8,024 nucleotides of DNA, from positions 1-8,024 of the forward strand of contig CADBNY010000037.1 of assembly GCA_902796215.1 (NCBI GenBank), given 5' to 3'. Positions 6,344-8,024 of this stretch are shown in pieces. The stretch is from an uncultured Erysipelotrichaceae bacterium. GTDB taxonomy: Bacteria; Bacillota_I; Bacilli_A; RF39; UBA660. The stretch's first letter is position 1; the number at the start of each line of letters is the position of its first letter. The notes beneath the pieces were generated by a model. The model was not told the origin of the DNA. It saw only the letters and a program-made list of their open reading frames with translations, and searched no databases. The translations under genes and the position numbers were made by a program.

Positions 6344-6719
6344 TTTGGATGCTAAACAGATTAACAGTTTGGTGTTGGCATATATTGGAGATTGTGTTTA
6401 TGAAAATTATGTTAGACATTATCTTGTTTCTAAAGGAATCGGAAATGTTGATTCATTACAGAAAGAAGCAATTAAATATGTTAGTGCAATTGCTCAATCT
6501 AATGCAGTTCATAAGATGATAGATAATAAATTTTTAACAGATAATGAATTAGAAATATTTACTAGAATTCGAAATAATAAGAATCATAGTCATCCTAAAA
6601 GTTGCGATATTGTTACTTACAAATGGGCGACAGGGTTAGAAGGATTGATCGGTTATTTAGATTTGATAGGTAATTATGAGAGAATAGAAGAAATTATGAA
6701 TTATATAGTTGGTGGTTAA
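6327..6719 (+). CDS. mrnC: Mini-ribonuclease III (23S rRNA maturation)
   Basis: Small RNase III-like endonuclease with a catalytic domain only and no dsRNA-binding domain; in B. subtilis it trims the 23S rRNA ends. At 130 residues it is in the normal size range. LAYIGDCVYENYVRHYL (17-33) holds the signature with catalytic D22 and E26, and the second acidic site is E105 in ATGLEGLIGYL (101-111). The conserved basic segment is FTRIRNNKNHSHPKSCD (78-94), where B. subtilis has RRGRNAKS; the first part of this motif is somewhat altered (TRIRNNKN). The start is probably TTG 6327, overlapping cysS by 17 bases with an SD-like AAGGGA upstream. Its position between cysS and rlmB is as in Bacillus and confirms the identity. 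The gene ends 2 bases before rlmB, so the two are probably coupled. Confidence 0.95.
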   Translation: MKLISSLDAKQINSLVLAYIGDCVYENYVRHYLVSKGIGNVDSLQKEAIKYVSAIAQSNAVHKMIDNKFLTDNELEIFTRIRNNKNHSHPKSCDIVTYKWATGLEGLIGYLDLIGNYERIEEIMNYIVGG

Positions 6720-6721
6720 GT

Positions 6722-7423
6722 ATGTTGGTATATGGAAAAAATGTTGCAAGGGACTTATTAAAAAAAAATAAAGAAGTAAAAAAAATAATAATTCAAGATA
6801 ATTTTGATGATAAAGAGATTATTTCTCTAATAGAAAAGAGTAAAATTAATGTGAAAAGATGCTCAAAAAAGGAAATTGATCATTTGTGTTCAGGACTTCA
6901 TCAAGGTATAATTTTAGACATTCCGGATTATAAATATTATGATCTTCATGATATTTTGCAAAATAATGAGATTAATTTTGTTGTTTTATTAGATCATTTA
7001 GAAGATCCTCATAATTTAGGTGCTATTATTCGAACTTGTGAAGCCGCTGGCGTGGATGCTATTATTCTTCCAAAAGATAGACAAGTTCAATTAAATGCAA
7101 CTGTTATGAAAACTAGTGTTGGGACTTTGAATGATGTAAAAATTGTTTCTGTTAGTAATTTAGTAAATACTATTGAAAAATTGAAAAAAGAAGGTTTTTG
7201 GGTTGTAGGAACTTCTTTAGAAAACAGTGTTGATTATCGGATGATTGATTATGGTGGTAAAGTAGCGCTTATTATAGGAAATGAAGGGTCTGGTATTTCT
7301 TCATTAGTAGAGAAGAAATGTGATTATTTAGCAAAGATTCCTATGTATGGTACTACAAATAGTTTAAACGCTAGTGTAGCAGCTGGAATAATGATTTATG
7401 AAGTAATTCGGAATAGAAAGTAG
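6722..7423 (+). CDS. rlmB: 23S rRNA (guanosine-2'-O-)-methyltransferase RlmB-type, SpoU/TrmH family
   Basis: SPOUT methyltransferase, expected to transfer a methyl group from S-adenosylmethionine to a ribose 2'-OH of 23S rRNA (Gm2251 in E. coli numbering). At 233 residues it has an N-terminal L30e-like substrate-binding domain (1 to about 70; YGKNVARDLL at the start, GLHQGI at 58-63) and the knotted SPOUT domain. Motif 1 is LDHLEDPHNLGAIIRTCEAAG (90-110; N98, R104), motif 2 IIGNEGSGIS (184-193; E188), motif 3 IPMYGTTNSLNASVAAG (206-222; N213/N216), all complete. A run of nine A at 6760-6768 lies in the Lys-rich N-terminal part. The SD is GGTGGT inside the mrnC end; gaps to neighbours are 2 and 5 bases. 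Closely related family members modify other rRNA or tRNA sites, so exact target is inferred mainly from position and motifs. Confidence 0.93.
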   Translation: MLVYGKNVARDLLKKNKEVKKIIIQDNFDDKEIISLIEKSKINVKRCSKKEIDHLCSGLHQGIILDIPDYKYYDLHDILQNNEINFVVLLDHLEDPHNLGAIIRTCEAAGVDAIILPKDRQVQLNATVMKTSVGTLNDVKIVSVSNLVNTIEKLKKEGFWVVGTSLENSVDYRMIDYGGKVALIIGNEGSGISSLVEKKCDYLAKIPMYGTTNSLNASVAAGIMIYEVIRNRK

Positions 7424-7428
7424 GTTTC

Positions 7429-8019
7429 ATGGATTATAAAAAATATAATGATTATGAATTAATTTATATGGTTCAAGAAGAAGATGATTTTTCTAGGAAT
7501 GTTTTATATCAAAAGTATTCTCCTATTATTTTTAATATAGCTAATGAAATTTATAATCAGTTTTCTCAATATGGTTATGATTATGATGATTTTGTACAGG
7601 AAGCTTATATTGCATTTCAAAATGCTTTATCTTCTTATGATGAATCGAGAAATATTTTATTTTATACTTTTGTTATTGTATGTATTCGCAGAAGACTCTT
7701 TTCTTTTTGTAGAAAAATTACTAAGGGAATTAAAAATATTTCATTTTATGTAGATGATTTTGATGATACTTTGATTGTTGATAATAAAAATGATGTGGAA
7801 GATTTATGTAATAATGAAGAAATTCAGAATATTTTTCATGATATTATTTTTAAATTATCTTTGGAAGAAGGAGCTATTTTTGAATTGAAGATGAATGGTT
7901 TTACATATAGAGAAATTTCTATGTTGTTAGATATTCCTGTTAGTTCAGCGGAATTTCGTAATCGAAAAGCAAGAAATTTACTTCGGCAAGCATTGCGAAA
8001 ATATTATTATGAACAATAA
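7429..8019 (+). CDS. sigH: SigH-like RNA polymerase sigma factor (sigma-70 family, sigma-30/SigH group)
   Basis: Alternative sigma factor directing core RNA polymerase to a second class of promoters. It has 196 residues, slightly short of B. subtilis SigH (about 218). Region 2 spans about 10-98: YDYDDFVQEAYIAFQNALSSYD (50-71) is the core-binding region 2.2 type helix, followed by the aromatic FYTFVIVCIRRRLFSFCRK (78-96) of regions 2.3-2.4. An acidic linker (108-131) replaces region 3. Region 4 (about 140-192) has the helix-turn-helix GFTYREISMLLDIPVSSAEFRNRKARNLLRQAL. Gene position directly after rlmB matches SigH in Bacillus, where yacP lies between; here yacP is missing. The SD is weak (AGTAGGT overlapping the rlmB stop), suggesting low, coupled translation. 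Family call is firm; orthology to SigH rests largely on synteny, and what it controls (sporulation, competence or other) cannot be read here. TAA stop, 5 bases before the window end. Confidence 0.87.
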   Translation: MDYKKYNDYELIYMVQEEDDFSRNVLYQKYSPIIFNIANEIYNQFSQYGYDYDDFVQEAYIAFQNALSSYDESRNILFYTFVIVCIRRRLFSFCRKITKGIKNISFYVDDFDDTLIVDNKNDVEDLCNNEEIQNIFHDIIFKLSLEEGAIFELKMNGFTYREISMLLDIPVSSAEFRNRKARNLLRQALRKYYYEQ

Positions 8020-8024
8020 TTTTC

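Noticed and set aside
7544..7753. Second + strand frame inside the sigma factor gene
   Set aside because: Hydrophobic low-complexity product in an alternative frame of a conserved domain; no SD; shadow of the sigma gene.
1..8024. CRISPR array, insertion sequence, tRNA/rRNA gene or prophage remnant
   Set aside because: No spaced direct repeats, transposase frames, terminal inverted repeats or structured RNA genes were seen; the window is almost wholly housekeeping coding sequence.

Overview
This is a very AT-rich stretch of chromosome from a Gram-positive-type bacterium, most likely a low-GC Bacillota / Mollicutes-related lineage. That placement rests on three things: the A/T-dominated codon use, the Shine-Dalgarno sequences pairing with the AGGAGGTGAT anti-SD complement, and a gene order that is a pared-down version of the Bacillus lysS ... 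clpC ... cysS-mrnC-rlmB-sigH region. All Trp residues I checked are TGG, and no gene is interrupted by TGA, so nothing indicates code 4. All seven stops, however, are TAA (4) or TAG (3). A genus cannot be named from the sequence.

Layout: every gene is on the + strand and the window is densely coded, with no gap over 100 bases except the 119-bp one before the Clp gene. (1) 1-900 is the C-terminal 299 codons of class II lysyl-tRNA synthetase. (2) 998-2617 is a YfcC-family membrane transporter with its own promoter, a strong intrinsic terminator, and an unusual lysine-rich cytoplasmic segment. (3) 2737-4908 is a ClpC-type double-AAA+ unfoldase whose second ATPase module is degenerate. (4) 4946-8019 is a tight operon with extended -10 promoter: cysS, mrnC (17-bp overlap, TTG start), rlmB (2-bp gap) and a SigH-like sigma factor (5-bp gap).

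How they fit: the tRNA synthetases, Mini-RNase III (23S rRNA maturation) and RlmB (23S rRNA methylation) are translation housekeeping genes, with a sigma factor co-transcribed at the end. Compared with Bacillus, ctsR-mcsA-mcsB are not found upstream of the Clp gene (the transporter sits there instead). The genes usually between clpC and cysS (radA, disA, gltX, cysE and others) and yacP are also absent from this interval.

The most interesting object is the Clp protein. Its first ATPase module has every catalytic motif intact. The second keeps only the P-loop lysine/threonine and has lost the Walker B glutamate (D-H instead of D-E), the sensor-1 Asn, the arginine finger and the sensor-2 Arg. 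It nevertheless still carries an LGF tripeptide where ClpC docks to ClpP. That looks like a one-engine, ClpP-docking unfoldase. It is a hypothesis from reading motifs, not a demonstrated activity.
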